Source of the DNA: Granulicella arctica
GTDB taxonomy: Bacteria; Acidobacteriota; Terriglobia; Terriglobales; Acidobacteriaceae
Assembly: GCF_013410065.1 (NCBI RefSeq)
Contig: NZ_JACCCW010000002.1
Location: 186,001 to 250,000 of the forward strand
Direction of reading: 5' to 3'
Length of the DNA stretch: 64,000 nt
Shown here: in pieces, positions 53,044-63,279 of the stretch
How the letters are laid out: the number at the start of each line of letters is the position of its first letter
How positions within the stretch are numbered: position 1 is the stretch's first letter
Program-made: the position numbers and the translations under genes
The notes under the pieces: generated by a model
Told to the model about the DNA's origin: nothing
Seen by the model: the letters and a program-made list of their open reading frames with translations, nothing else
Databases searched by the model: none

Positions 53044-54291
53044 ATGTGCCGACTCAACGATCGAGGTTTGCCGATGCAAAGATCGTCGCTCCAAGAGATC
53101 GAGGCCTATGGAATCCGGGACCGTACTATGAGTATCGTTCATCCTCAGACAGAGCCCTTGCGCATTGTTCGTGGTCGAACAGCTATTCTGGCCTTACAGC
53201 CCATGCTTTCAAGGCTTGCCGCCCTCACCGGTCAGCCGGGAGATGCCGCGGATATGGAGTACTTCCTCTCCTCTCCAAAGGCGCTCAAGAAGACCCCGTA
53301 TCTCCTGCTCACGAAGGCTTATGCGAACGAGCCGTCCGTGGAGGGTTACAGTGAAGCTGTCCTGCTCTTCGAGTATCGAGTTTCAATTGGAGCGACGCGC
53401 GTCTTTGCTACCTCCGATCCCAGCGGACGCCGGAATCTCTTCGCCGCCCCGGCGGAGCGTGCGACGCTCGCCGCAAGGGCAGTACGGACCCTCTTGCAGA
53501 GCGGTGCGCATATTGTGCACATTGCCTACCACAAAGGAGACCTCGAGTTACCCTCGGAGTCTCTCAGCGAGACAGAGCAGGTTGCCGTTGCCTTTGGTGA
53601 TCCCAGCCCAGATGCCGCGTTGAGGCGCTCCCAAAGGATGGCTGGAAAACGCGATTGGTCCCTCGTCGAACAGATCATTCCGTCGTATCTTCCCATTGAG
53701 CCCACATTCGATGAAACTATCGCTCGTCTTGGTCACCTGACTCGTCGTAATCTGCGATATTACCGACGCCGCACGGAAAAGGAGATTGGCTGCGTCTTCG
53801 TCCCCGAGGTGCAGATAGGGCTTGACGATTTCCTTGCCTTCAGCCGCGCATGCACCTATGCCGTCCCCGATGAGATAGCCGCATGGCGCTACCGTGCTCT
53901 GTCTCTCATCGAAACGCCGTTTCTCTGCGGTGTTCACGACAGCAGCGGCCGCTGGCTCTCGATGATCGGGGGACGTCGAAGCAGGACCGTCACGGAGATC
54001 GACTGGCAGATGAACCTTGACGGACTCGAGAAATACTCGCTCACGACGGTCGCGCGCGCCTGCATGATTGAGCACGAGGCCTCGCTTGGATCTACTCGCC
54101 TGTATCTGGAGGGGGGCACGCCTCATTCCATCACGAACCAGTTCGTTCGTGAGACGGTCGTCGAACTCACGGCCAAACGGCGCTCGCTGTATACCCACCT
54201 CTTGACGCGTTTTGCGCCGCGCGTCTTTCCGCCTGACAACTACGTCGGCCAGATCCTCAGAGATGCTTCCTACTCCTGGCATCTCTGGTAG
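53044..54291 (+). CDS. GNAT-like protein, possibly of the CelD/FemAB-type
   Basis: Up to 415 residues. The start is uncertain: ATG 53044 directly after a hairpin, or ATG 53074 or 53128. The C-terminal 200 residues resemble a GNAT-like transferase of the CelD/BcsL type (TRRNLRYYRRRTEKEIGCVF, then STRLYLEGGTPHSITNQFV). No membrane segment. Such proteins act in exopolysaccharide or peptidoglycan modification; here the substrate is unknown. It lies alone before glyQ. Confidence 0.6.
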   Translation: MCRLNDRGLPMQRSSLQEIEAYGIRDRTMSIVHPQTEPLRIVRGRTAILALQPMLSRLAALTGQPGDAADMEYFLSSPKALKKTPYLLLTKAYANEPSVEGYSEAVLLFEYRVSIGATRVFATSDPSGRRNLFAAPAERATLAARAVRTLLQSGAHIVHIAYHKGDLELPSESLSETEQVAVAFGDPSPDAALRRSQRMAGKRDWSLVEQIIPSYLPIEPTFDETIARLGHLTRRNLRYYRRRTEKEIGCVFVPEVQIGLDDFLAFSRACTYAVPDEIAAWRYRALSLIETPFLCGVHDSSGRWLSMIGGRRSRTVTEIDWQMNLDGLEKYSLTTVARACMIEHEASLGSTRLYLEGGTPHSITNQFVRETVVELTAKRRSLYTHLLTRFAPRVFPPDNYVGQILRDASYSWHLW

Positions 54292-54402
54292 CCGGATGCG
54301 GCTGGCCTCTGGCGGTACATGTTGCGAACTGAAATGGGGGGATCTCCATGGATATCGTGCGTCACCGTTTAGAATCAGGGGAGCTTTGATGAAAAGAGAT
54401 GT

Positions 54403-55368
54403 ATGACCGCTACTACCGAAACCAAGAAGGCCCTCACCTTTCAGGAACTCCTGTTCACGCTCCAGCGATTCTGGGCCGACCGTGGCTGCGTCCTCCAGCA
54501 GCCCTATGATGTCGAGGTCGGCGCGGGCACGATGTCGCCCGATACCTTCCTTCGTGTGCTCGGCCCCAAGCCCGTGCGGATAGCCTATGCGCAGCCCTCG
54601 CGTCGCCCCGCAGACGGCCGCTACGGCGAGAATCCGAACCGGCTCTTTCGTCATACGCAGTTACAGGTGATCCTCAAGCCGCCACCGGTCAACATCCAGG
54701 AGATGTATCTAGAATCGCTCGAGGCCATCGGCATTGACCTGCGCGAGCAGGATATCAAGTTCGAAGAGGATAATTGGGAGTGGCCCGTCGGTGGCGCGTG
54801 GGGCGTCGGCTGGCAGGTGATGCTCGACGGCCTCGAGATCACCCAATTCACCTACTTCCAGCAGTGCGGCGGTATGGATCTTGATCCTATCTGCGGTGAG
54901 ATCACCTACGGCCTCGAGCGCATCGCCGGGTTTTTGCAGGATGTCGATTCGATCTACGACATCGTCTGGGCGGTCGAGCCCGATACTGGCCGCAAGGTCA
55001 CCTACGGCGAGATGCGGCTTCCGGAAGAGGAGCAGTTCTCGGCTTACAGCTTCGACTACGCCGACGTTCCGAAGCTTTGGGAGCATCTGAACTCCTATGA
55101 GGCCGAGTGCCTTGCGCTGCTCGACAAGGCGAAGGGCTTCGAGAAGATGGAGCCGCTCGAGCTCAAGCGCTTCCCGGTGCTCGGTGCATATGAGCTCGCT
55201 CTCAAGTGCTCGCATGTCTTCAACCTGCTCGACGCTCGTGGAGCTATCTCGGTGACTGAGCGCGTCGGCGTGATGGCACGCATTCGCACGCTCGTCGTCG
55301 GCGTCGCAAAGGCCTACGCCGCGCAGGGCGAAGCACTCGCCGAGTCGAAGACAGCCATCGCCAGCTAA
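54403..55368 (+). CDS. glyQ: Glycyl-tRNA synthetase alpha subunit
   Basis: A 321-residue class II catalytic subunit. [40 protein letters not shown] and [20 protein letters not shown] are its signatures. Known role: with GlyS forms the alpha2beta2 enzyme that charges tRNA-Gly. Followed 55 bases later by glyS. Confidence 0.97.
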   Translation: MTATTETKKALTFQELLFTLQRFWADRGCVLQQPYDVEVGAGTMSPDTFLRVLGPKPVRIAYAQPSRRPADGRYGENPNRLFRHTQLQVILKPPPVNIQEMYLESLEAIGIDLREQDIKFEEDNWEWPVGGAWGVGWQVMLDGLEITQFTYFQQCGGMDLDPICGEITYGLERIAGFLQDVDSIYDIVWAVEPDTGRKVTYGEMRLPEEEQFSAYSFDYADVPKLWEHLNSYEAECLALLDKAKGFEKMEPLELKRFPVLGAYELALKCSHVFNLLDARGAISVTERVGVMARIRTLVVGVAKAYAAQGEALAESKTAIAS

Positions 55369-55423
55369 ACCCGTCCGCAACGCATTTGCACGACCGCCCC
55401 GAGGCGGAGATTGAGTCGAGAGC

Positions 55424-57505
55424 ATGTCAGAGTTTCTGTTCGAAATCGGTTTGGAAGAGATTCCCGCGCGGATGATCGCAGGCGCGCAGGCGGAGTTGGA
55501 GCGGCGCGTCGTCGCCCTGTTGGAGCGCGAGCGGTTGATCGCATCCGGTGTCGCCAGCAAGAGTTTTTCGACCCCGCGCCGTCTCGCCGTTTGGGTCGCT
55601 GAAGTTGCCGACCGCCAGCAGGATGCAACCGAGGAGCTCCTGGGTCCCTCCGCGAAGATCGCCTTCAAGGATGGCGTCGCAACCCCTGCTGCCGTTGCCT
55701 TCGCGAAGAAGGCCGGAGTCGCCGTCGAAGATCTGAAGACTGTCACGACACCCAAGGGCGAGTATCTCCAGGCCACGTCGATCAAGCCCGGCCGCTCTGC
55801 TGCTGAGGTCATTGCCGCGGAGCTGCCGAAGGAGCTCGCCGGCATCTACTGGGCCAAGAATATGTACTGGCGTGCGGGCAAGCCGGAGCGCTTCGTCCGC
55901 CCTGTGCGCTGGCTGCTTGCACTGCTCGGCGAGAGCGTCGTGCCGGTCGAGTTCGCAGGCTACACAGCGTCGAATGTCACCTATGGACATCGTGTTCTCT
56001 TTGGCTCGCAGGAGATTGTTGTTGCAGCGCCGTCGGCCTACGAGCAGTCGCTTGCGAAGGCGTTTGTTCTTGCTGATGTGGAGCAGCGCCGCCATACCAT
56101 TCGCAAGGCGCTCGACCACGTCACCCGCACCGTCGAGGGGCTGCGCTGGCGCGAAGACCATGCGCTCGTCGATAAGTTGACCCATCTGACGGAGTGGCCT
56201 TCGGTGTTGCTGGGCGGGTTTGAGCCGGAGTATCTGACCTTGCCGGAAGAGGTTCTGGTAACAGTGATGCGCGATCACCAGAGCTACTTTGCGGTGGAGG
56301 ACAAATCCGGCAAGCTGGCACCTTATTTTCTCGCTGTGCTGAATATGCAAGCGGATGAGGCGGGACTCGCGGTGATCCGGCACGGCAACGCGCGCGTGCT
56401 ACGAGCCCGCTTTAACGATGCCCGCTTCTTCTGGGAGTTTGACCAGAGGACACCGCTTGTTGATCGCGTCGAGCTATTGAAGAACGTCACCTTCCAGAAG
56501 GATTTGGGAAGCTACGCGGCGAAAAGCGTGCGAGTGCAAACGTTGTGCCATAAGCTGGCGCATGCAGTTCAAGGACGTGGCTTCGAGGTGGATTTCAACG
56601 CGCTTAGTGATGCCGCGATGCTCGCGAAGACCGATCTGACATGTGAACTGGTGAAGGAATTTACCGAACTACAGGGCGAGATCGGTGGCCTGTACGCACG
56701 GGCGCAGGGGCTTAGAGAAAAAGCTGCGGATGCAATCTACGATCAGTACAGACCAGAGTCGATGGAGGCTGCGATTGCACGCACCGCCGAAGGGCAGTTG
56801 CTGGCAATTGCCGATAAGGCAGACACGATCTCGGGCATGTTTGGATTAGGGTTAGAGCCTACCGGATCAAAGGATCCGTTTGCATTGCGACGGGCTGCGA
56901 ACGGAATTGTAAAGACGTTGGCAGAGAGCTCGGTTCCTCTTCTGCTGAGTGAGATTGCTTCTGCTGCTAAAGCTTCGGAGAAGGTGGCTGGGTTCTTCGC
57001 CGAGCGGCTGGAGTTCTATCTCCGCGAAGCGCGAGGGCAGGCGTACGACGTCGTGAAGGCTGTGCTCGCTGTCGGGGCAGATGATGTGCGCGATGCCATA
57101 GCCCGCGCCGAGGCTGTTACAGCCGTCCGTGGCTCGGAGGACTTCGCCGCCGTCTCCGCAGCATTCAAGCGTATGAAGAACATTCTCGCGCAGGCTGTAG
57201 AGAAGGGAATTGCGGCAGGCTCTAGTGTCGACGCAGTGTTGCTGGCCGAAGCTACTGAAAAGGCGCTCGCCGAGCGATCAGCCGAGCTTGCTGCGCAGGT
57301 TACTGCCTTACGCGAGCAGAAAAACTACACCTCTGCCCTCGAAGCTATCGCCACACTGCGCCCACAAGTCGATGCCTTCTTCGATGCTGTTATGGTCATG
57401 GCTCCCGAGCCAGAGCTGCGCGCCAATCGGCTCGCTCTGCTGTCGCGTGTGCTGGGAGATTTCTCTGGCATTGCCGACTTTTCGGAGATCGTGACGCAGG
57501 GGTAG
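55424..57505 (+). CDS. glyS: Glycyl-tRNA synthetase beta subunit
   Basis: A 693-residue beta subunit. Starts FLFEIGLEEIPARMI, contains RPVRWLLALLGE, VMRDHQSYFAVED and the HD-like TSFELVKEF-type region DLTCELVKEFTELQGEIGG, and ends with an anticodon-binding DALR-type region with LLSRVLGDFSGIADFSEI. The usual length is 680-720. Operon with glyQ. Confidence 0.97.
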   Translation: MSEFLFEIGLEEIPARMIAGAQAELERRVVALLERERLIASGVASKSFSTPRRLAVWVAEVADRQQDATEELLGPSAKIAFKDGVATPAAVAFAKKAGVAVEDLKTVTTPKGEYLQATSIKPGRSAAEVIAAELPKELAGIYWAKNMYWRAGKPERFVRPVRWLLALLGESVVPVEFAGYTASNVTYGHRVLFGSQEIVVAAPSAYEQSLAKAFVLADVEQRRHTIRKALDHVTRTVEGLRWREDHALVDKLTHLTEWPSVLLGGFEPEYLTLPEEVLVTVMRDHQSYFAVEDKSGKLAPYFLAVLNMQADEAGLAVIRHGNARVLRARFNDARFFWEFDQRTPLVDRVELLKNVTFQKDLGSYAAKSVRVQTLCHKLAHAVQGRGFEVDFNALSDAAMLAKTDLTCELVKEFTELQGEIGGLYARAQGLREKAADAIYDQYRPESMEAAIARTAEGQLLAIADKADTISGMFGLGLEPTGSKDPFALRRAANGIVKTLAESSVPLLLSEIASAAKASEKVAGFFAERLEFYLREARGQAYDVVKAVLAVGADDVRDAIARAEAVTAVRGSEDFAAVSAAFKRMKNILAQAVEKGIAAGSSVDAVLLAEATEKALAERSAELAAQVTALREQKNYTSALEAIATLRPQVDAFFDAVMVMAPEPELRANRLALLSRVLGDFSGIADFSEIVTQG

Positions 57506-57578
57506 ATCGCATTTTCACAAACAGTCTTCCAGTGCGCGGTACAGTGGTACGACACTCAAGACTGTCGAGGAGATAGAT

Positions 57579-58532
57579 ATGCCCCTTCCCACCGATGAGA
57601 AGCTCTTAGCGCTTAGTAACGACCTGATCCAGCAGTTCGACACCATCTTCGGCGAGCACCCGGGCTTTCGGCCTGCCCACGCCAAGGGTGCGATGCTGAC
57701 CGGCACCTTCACGCCGTCTTCCGACGCTGCTGCGCTTACCCGCGCTCCGCACATCACGCGGGCCTCGACCCAGGTGACAGTACGTTTCTCGAACTCCACC
57801 GGCCTCCCGTTGGTCCCCGACAACGACCCCAACGCCAACCCGCGCGGCATGGCTATCCGCTTCCATCTTGCCGAGCACAGTCACACCGACATCGTCAGCC
57901 ACTCCACCGACGGCTTCCCCACGCACACCGGCGATGAGTTCCTCGACTTCCTCCGCGCCCTCGCCGCGAGCGACCTCTCCACGCCCTCCGACCCCGCCAA
58001 CCCCAAGCCGATAGAGATATTTCTTGGCGGCCATCCCGCTGCGCTCGCCTTCGTGCAGGCGCCCAAGCCCGCTCCATCCAGCTTCGCCCGCGAGTCTTTC
58101 TTCGGCGTTACGGCGATGCAGTTCACCAATGCTGACGGGACCATCCGCTTTGGCCGTTATCGCATCGTCCCCGAGGCTGGTAATGACCATCTCGACGCCA
58201 CAGCCGTCGCCGCGAAATCCGCGAACTATCTCTTCGACGAGCTGACTGAGCGCGTTGCTGCCGGGCCGATCAGGTTCCGCATTCTCGTGCAGCTCGCGAA
58301 GGACGGCGATGTCGTGGACGACGCGACCATTCACTGGCCGGAGGACCGCCCTGTGACCGAGCTCGGCACGCTCGAACTGACCGCGCGGGTCGCGGATGAC
58401 GCGCACGAGCAGCAGCGCATCATCTTCGATCCCATTCCACGCGTCGATGGCATCGATCCCTCGGACGATCCGCTGCTCGAGCTGCGCGCTGCTGTCTACC
58501 TCATCAGTGGTCGCCGTCGTCGGGCTGCATAG
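57579..58532 (+). CDS. Catalase-related peroxidase (SrpA-like)
   Basis: A 317-residue protein. Short catalase core: GTFTPSSDAAALTRAPH, VTVRFSNSTGLPLVPDNDPN, NPRGMAIRFHLAEHSHTDIV and the heme-region GRYRIVPEAG. The C-terminal catalase domains are missing, as in SrpA and other small heme peroxidases. Known role: peroxide breakdown with an organic donor. Confidence 0.87.
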   Translation: MPLPTDEKLLALSNDLIQQFDTIFGEHPGFRPAHAKGAMLTGTFTPSSDAAALTRAPHITRASTQVTVRFSNSTGLPLVPDNDPNANPRGMAIRFHLAEHSHTDIVSHSTDGFPTHTGDEFLDFLRALAASDLSTPSDPANPKPIEIFLGGHPAALAFVQAPKPAPSSFARESFFGVTAMQFTNADGTIRFGRYRIVPEAGNDHLDATAVAAKSANYLFDELTERVAAGPIRFRILVQLAKDGDVVDDATIHWPEDRPVTELGTLELTARVADDAHEQQRIIFDPIPRVDGIDPSDDPLLELRAAVYLISGRRRRAA

Positions 58533-58658
58533 TAGAACGATCAGGCGTCCCGGATTGGAACAGAGAGTCGTGTCTCGGGATGATGCATTCTTTCTGTCTG
58601 CCGATGAAGGGAGTGTGCCAAAGACGCACACTTCAGTGAGGGACGAGGAGACAGGCAG

Positions 58659-59183
58659 ATGATTCGGCAAGCGATAAATTGCGATATGTGTGCAGCAGAG
58701 AAGCAGGCGACCAACTCCTGGTTTGTCGCCTATGACCATGGCGGCGAGTTGAAGGTGCGCGGCTGGGAGTCGAAGAAGAACTCGCCGAAGGGTGCCAAGC
58801 ATCTGTGCGGACAGAAGTGTGCGCAGCGCATGATGGCCAACTTCATTGCGACGCTGATGGCGGCGAGTCATAGCAACGAGCAGAGTAAGGAGCCGATGGT
58901 TGAGGTCTCCTCTCAGGCTGCGGCGACTGTGGGCATGGAAGCTGACGATCGATTGGGGCGGTTGGACCGATCCGAGCGCTTCGGACGTGCCGACCGTGCA
59001 TCGCAGGGGCTCTCTGCCCGCGAGATGGCCGACATCGAAGCCGAGTCCTGGGCAGGTCCGGCGCGGCTCAAGGAAGACGCCTGGGAGATGCAGAACAACA
59101 AGCTGCGTCAACAGAGCGAAAACTATCTGCACGAGACACGCATGAAGGCGCCCGCGTCGAGCCGCATGGATCGGATGGCCTAG
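58659..59183 (+). CDS. Hypothetical protein with a cysteine pair near the N terminus
   Basis: A 174-residue protein. N-terminal part has CDMCAAEK and HLCGQKCAQRM, four cysteines spaced like a zinc ribbon. Middle and end are charged (DRLGRLDRSERFGRADRASQ, then SAREMADIEAESWAGPARLK). I do not recognise a family. It lies between a peroxidase and an unrelated minus-strand gene. Confidence 0.6.
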   Translation: MIRQAINCDMCAAEKQATNSWFVAYDHGGELKVRGWESKKNSPKGAKHLCGQKCAQRMMANFIATLMAASHSNEQSKEPMVEVSSQAAATVGMEADDRLGRLDRSERFGRADRASQGLSAREMADIEAESWAGPARLKEDAWEMQNNKLRQQSENYLHETRMKAPASSRMDRMA

Positions 59184-59218
59184 GCGTTGGTTTCAGAAGC
59201 CTGCTGGAGACGTGTGCG

Positions 59219-59854
59219 TTAGTTGAGCCGTTGGAGGCGGGCGATCAGCTTCTCCGCCAGCGGCTCGCCCGACTCCGTCCAGAGCAGGCGGCTCGAGATG
59301 CCGCAGTGCTTCTCGACCGAGAGCGTGAACGCCAGCAGCATCTCGATATTCTGCTGGATGTGCTTGGCCGCCAGCTCGTCCAGCTCCGCATCCTCGAGCA
59401 CCCACGGCGTATCCAGCCCGAAGTCCACGCGGATGTGGCCGTTCTGCTCGAAGCTGGCGTCGTCGAACTCCGGTCCGAAGCCGAAGATTCGCACGGTAGC
59501 GGGTTCGAGCTTCCATACCGTCTCCAGGCCATCCTCGCCGTCTGCTAGTCCTGGTGACCAGAGCTTCCACTGCATCTCGAACTCGTAGGCCATGTCTTCA
59601 TGGAGCTGTTCGGTCGCCTCGGCCACGGCGTTCTCGATGATCGAGTCGGAGGTGTCCTCGGAGCGGTCGTCGTTCACATAGATGCGCTGGTAGGTGGGTG
59701 CCTCGGTAAAGCCGATGGGGTATACGGAGGCTGCGGCGACGCGGCTCTCTTTGCTGATGAGGGCAAACTGGCGCAGCACGGAGATGAGCGCGGCCGGAAG
59801 CGCCTCGAAGCGAAAATTGGGAAACCAGAGGCTAAGGTAGAGCTGATCGGCCAT
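59219..59854 (-). CDS. Hypothetical cytosolic protein
   Basis: A 211-residue protein. LYLSLWFPNFRFEALPAAL at the start, the middle HEDMAYEFEMQWKLWSP and ATVRIFGFGPEFDDASFEQN, and end LAFTLSVEKHCGISSRLLWT. Mixed alpha/beta, no membrane segment, no known motif. Such proteins are found in Acidobacteria without function. It is divergent from the LptC-like gene. Confidence 0.65.
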   Translation of the reverse strand: MADQLYLSLWFPNFRFEALPAALISVLRQFALISKESRVAAASVYPIGFTEAPTYQRIYVNDDRSEDTSDSIIENAVAEATEQLHEDMAYEFEMQWKLWSPGLADGEDGLETVWKLEPATVRIFGFGPEFDDASFEQNGHIRVDFGLDTPWVLEDAELDELAAKHIQQNIEMLLAFTLSVEKHCGISSRLLWTESGEPLAEKLIARLQRLN

Positions 59855-59931
59855 GCCTTATTCTACCGCCCGGGTGAGGCAATCGGCTTGTGGATGCGTC
59901 CAACCTGTGCCCGGATGAGAAGATAGAACGG

Positions 59932-62400
59932 ATGCGTATTTCAGTAGAGAGGCTGCGGGTTTGGCTGGTGGTTGGTGTGGCCCTTCTGGTGCTGGTGATC
60001 GCCGGCTTTCTGGGCTATGCGCACTACCGGGCGCACCGTTTCCTTGCAGGTTTGCCCGGCAAGCTCGGCGTCGATATCCGCCGCGAGACGAACGGCTACA
60101 CCTATTCGCAGTCACTCGGCGGCAAGACCGTCATGACCCTCCATGCCTCGAAGGCGGTTGAGCATAATAACGGCAAGCTCACCCTGCATGATGTCAGCAT
60201 GATCCTCTACGGTCGGAAGCATGATCGGGCGGATCGCATCTCCGGCAGCGAGTTCGAGTACGATCAGTCCTCCGGGGTCGTACGCGCGACGGGTGAGGTC
60301 CACATCGATCTCGAGGCACCACCTTCCGCTACCGCATCTGCAAAGAAGACGCCCAGCGCTCTCCCCTTTGCGGACGATCTCGAAGGAGAGAGCACCCGCG
60401 TCATTCATGTTCGGACCAGCGGTCTGGTCTATCTACAGAAGCTTGGCGTCGCCGCGACCGATCAGGACCTCGAGTTCCGCTTTGCCGGCATGATCGGCCA
60501 CGCCACCGGCGCGGAGTACAACTCGGATACCGGCGTTCTCATCCTCCAGTCCAACGTAAAGACCAACGGCATCCAGCATGGGACGCCGGTAGTCCTTACG
60601 GCCTCTCACGCCGAGCTGGAGCGAGATACGCAGCTCGCCCTGCTCACTCAGGCGAAGTACACCTCGCCGGGGCAGACCGCTCGGGCCGACCACGCCGTCG
60701 TGCACCTCCGCAAGGAAGGCTCTCCCGAGCGCATCGAGGCCGAAGGCAACGTCGTCCTCGAGAGCCCGACCGCCGGAACCATGGTCGCGCCGCACGGGGA
60801 TATCCTGCTGAACCCGGCGGGTCAGGCGCAGAGCGCACACTTCTTCGGGGGAGCGAACTATGAGGACATCGACAGTCTCCGCGAGGCGAAGAGTCAGGCG
60901 CAGGACGTTCGCGTTGCCTTCGACGCCGTTGGCCGCCCACAGAACGTCGTCCTTACCGGTACAGTCCACGTCAACGAGCGTGTCCGCGCAACGAACGCTG
61001 CTCCCTGGAGCACACGCGACGCCACTGCTGGCAAGATGACCTTCGCCCTCGTCCATGACGGCACCGGCAAGCGCAGTCAACTACGCGAGGCCGAAGCCAC
61101 CTCCTCGGCTCACCTCGCGCTGGTGAGCGATGTCGGCACTGCAGCCTCATCGAAGAGCGACCTCTCCGGCGATCTCCTCCACGGACATTTCTCCGGCGAA
61201 GGCAAGTCCGCGCAGCTCACTGACGTCCACGGCACTGGCCACACCTTCCTGCACCGCGTCAGCGCGCAGGGAGCAGACCAGACCAGCTCTGGCGATACCC
61301 TCGATGTTACCCTCCGGCCTGCCCGCAAAGGGGCCAACCCGCAGAAGCGTGCGGCGAACCAGACCGGCACCGAGGAGATCGCCAAAGCGACGCAATCCGG
61401 CCATGTTGTGCTGACCAGCAAAGCCGCTCCTAAGCCCGGAGAGAAGACTCTACCGACGACGAGCAGGGCCACGGCCGATCTCGCCGTATACGATGGCGAC
61501 GCGGACGATCTGACCCTCACCGGTCAGGCCCAGGTCGTCGATGACGCGAGCACCCTTTCGGCCAGCAAGATCGTCATGCAGCATGAGAGTGGCGATGCAA
61601 CCGCCGAGGGCATGGTCAAGGCGAACTATGTGCAGCCGAACGCCACAGAGCCGGTCCACATCCTCTCCGACCACGCTGAGCTGAAGCACGCCGCCCAGCG
61701 CGCGATCTTCTACGGCGTACCGGGTAAACCGGCTCGCCTCTGGCAGGGAGCCTCACAGGTCGAAGCACCTATCCTCGACCTCGAGAAGCAGCAGCGCCGG
61801 TTGACCGCACGCGCTGCCGCCGCCGCGACAACCCCACAGGTTCACGCCGTATTGGTCGGTAACAGCGCGGCAAAGCCCGGCAAGCCCGCTCGCTCGTCTG
61901 TCGTGCGCATCGCCAGCCAGACGATGGTCTACCTTGATCAGGCGCGGCAGGTCGACTTCAACGGCGATGTCAAGGTTGAAGACCTGGATGGCACGCTGCG
62001 CGCTCGTCTGGCGACCGCCTACCTTCAGCCTGCACCGCCAAGTGGTCCGGCAGCATCCAAGAGTCCTGTGGCAGCATCGAAGAGTACTCCCAGCAAAGGC
62101 GCCCCGACGGGTTTCTTCGGAGGAAGCGTGGAGCGTATCGTGGCCAAGGGTAAGATTGAGATGGAGCAGCCCGGACGCCGCGCCTCGGGAGAGCAGCTCG
62201 TCTACACCGCAAGCGATGGCATGTTCGTCCTTAGCGGAACCCCCGCCGCCCTGCCCAGGTTGATCGACGAGGTACAGGGAACCGTCACCGGAACCTCCCT
62301 CCGCTTTCACACCGGCGATGATATGGTCACGGTCATCGGCGGAGGCGCGGACAACCCCAGCCAAAGAGTCCATACAGTGACAAAGGTTAAACAGAAGTGA
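59932..62400 (+). CDS. LptC-LptA (OstA)-type fusion protein
   Basis: An 822-residue protein from ATG 59932; the frame is open to GTG 59890. One N-terminal membrane segment ([20 protein letters not shown]), then LptC-type strands (residues about 45-150), then several OstA/LptA-like repeats ([80 protein letters not shown]). Known role of the single proteins: bridge for lipopolysaccharide from inner to outer membrane. Its last bases overlap lptB (GTGA), so operon lptC/A-lptB-rpoN. Confidence 0.83.
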   Translation: MRISVERLRVWLVVGVALLVLVIAGFLGYAHYRAHRFLAGLPGKLGVDIRRETNGYTYSQSLGGKTVMTLHASKAVEHNNGKLTLHDVSMILYGRKHDRADRISGSEFEYDQSSGVVRATGEVHIDLEAPPSATASAKKTPSALPFADDLEGESTRVIHVRTSGLVYLQKLGVAATDQDLEFRFAGMIGHATGAEYNSDTGVLILQSNVKTNGIQHGTPVVLTASHAELERDTQLALLTQAKYTSPGQTARADHAVVHLRKEGSPERIEAEGNVVLESPTAGTMVAPHGDILLNPAGQAQSAHFFGGANYEDIDSLREAKSQAQDVRVAFDAVGRPQNVVLTGTVHVNERVRATNAAPWSTRDATAGKMTFALVHDGTGKRSQLREAEATSSAHLALVSDVGTAASSKSDLSGDLLHGHFSGEGKSAQLTDVHGTGHTFLHRVSAQGADQTSSGDTLDVTLRPARKGANPQKRAANQTGTEEIAKATQSGHVVLTSKAAPKPGEKTLPTTSRATADLAVYDGDADDLTLTGQAQVVDDASTLSASKIVMQHESGDATAEGMVKANYVQPNATEPVHILSDHAELKHAAQRAIFYGVPGKPARLWQGASQVEAPILDLEKQQRRLTARAAAAATTPQVHAVLVGNSAAKPGKPARSSVVRIASQTMVYLDQARQVDFNGDVKVEDLDGTLRARLATAYLQPAPPSGPAASKSPVAASKSTPSKGAPTGFFGGSVERIVAKGKIEMEQPGRRASGEQLVYTASDGMFVLSGTPAALPRLIDEVQGTVTGTSLRFHTGDDMVTVIGGGADNPSQRVHTVTKVKQK

Positions 62401-63128
62401 TACGCACGTTGGCAACACAGGAGATTGGCAAGTCGTACGGCGGCCGCGAGGTCGTGCGCGGTGTCAGCCTGGAGATTCAGCAGGGCGAGGTTGTTGGCCT
62501 CCTCGGGCCCAACGGCGCGGGCAAGACCACCAGCTTTTACATGATCGTCGGCCTCGTTCGACCCGATGCCGGGCGTATTCTGTCCGACGGCAACGACATC
62601 ACCACTCTGCCCATGTACCTCCGCGCCCGCAACTGCGGCATCAGCTACCTTCCGCAGGAGCCCTCGGTCTTCCGCAAACTCACCGTCGAAGAGAACATCC
62701 TCGCCGTTCTTGAAGCCCAGCAGCTTAGCTGGGAGACCCGCCGCACCCGTACCGAAAGGCTGCTCGAGCAGTTGAGCCTCGGCCACGTACGCAAGACGCG
62801 TGGCTATGCCCTCTCCGGTGGTGAGCGCCGCCGCGTCGAAATCGCCCGCTGTCTCGCCATCCAGCCCGCCTTCATCCTGCTAGACGAGCCCTTCTCTGGC
62901 ATCGATCCCATCGCTGTCCTTGAATTACAGGAGATCATCTTCGCCCTCAAGGCCAGCGGCATCGGTGTCCTCATTACGGACCACAACGTCCGCGAAACCC
63001 TCGCCGTTACCGACCGCGCCTACATTATCGCGGAGGGAAAAATCTTTCGTACCGGTACCCCCCGCGATCTGGCGCGTGACCCTGATGTCCGGCGCCTGTA
63101 CCTTGGGGAAGGGTTCTCGATGGATTGA
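62397..63128 (+). CDS. lptB: LPS export ABC transporter ATP-binding protein LptB
   Basis: A 243-residue ATPase that begins with GTG at 62397. Walker [11 protein letters not shown]-loop region with [20 protein letters not shown], signature [17 protein letters not shown], Walker [16 protein letters not shown] and switch His DHNVRETL. The LptB pattern is IDPIAV and DHNV. Known role: drives lipopolysaccharide extraction with LptFG. Preceded by LptC/A with overlapping stop. Confidence 0.95.
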   Translation: MIRTLATQEIGKSYGGREVVRGVSLEIQQGEVVGLLGPNGAGKTTSFYMIVGLVRPDAGRILSDGNDITTLPMYLRARNCGISYLPQEPSVFRKLTVEENILAVLEAQQLSWETRRTRTERLLEQLSLGHVRKTRGYALSGGERRRVEIARCLAIQPAFILLDEPFSGIDPIAVLELQEIIFALKASGIGVLITDHNVRETLAVTDRAYIIAEGKIFRTGTPRDLARDPDVRRLYLGEGFSMD

Positions 63129-63279
63129 GGTACCGGCACCCTGTAACAGCAGGAAAACCCCAGTGCGTATAGACTGTGTCCAATCCTCATGGCTGAGATC
63201 ACTTCAAGTGCGGGAGACAACCGCGAACATTGCCGTTCACGTAGACCGCCGATTATCCTGAGCTTCTGAAAGGCTGAAC

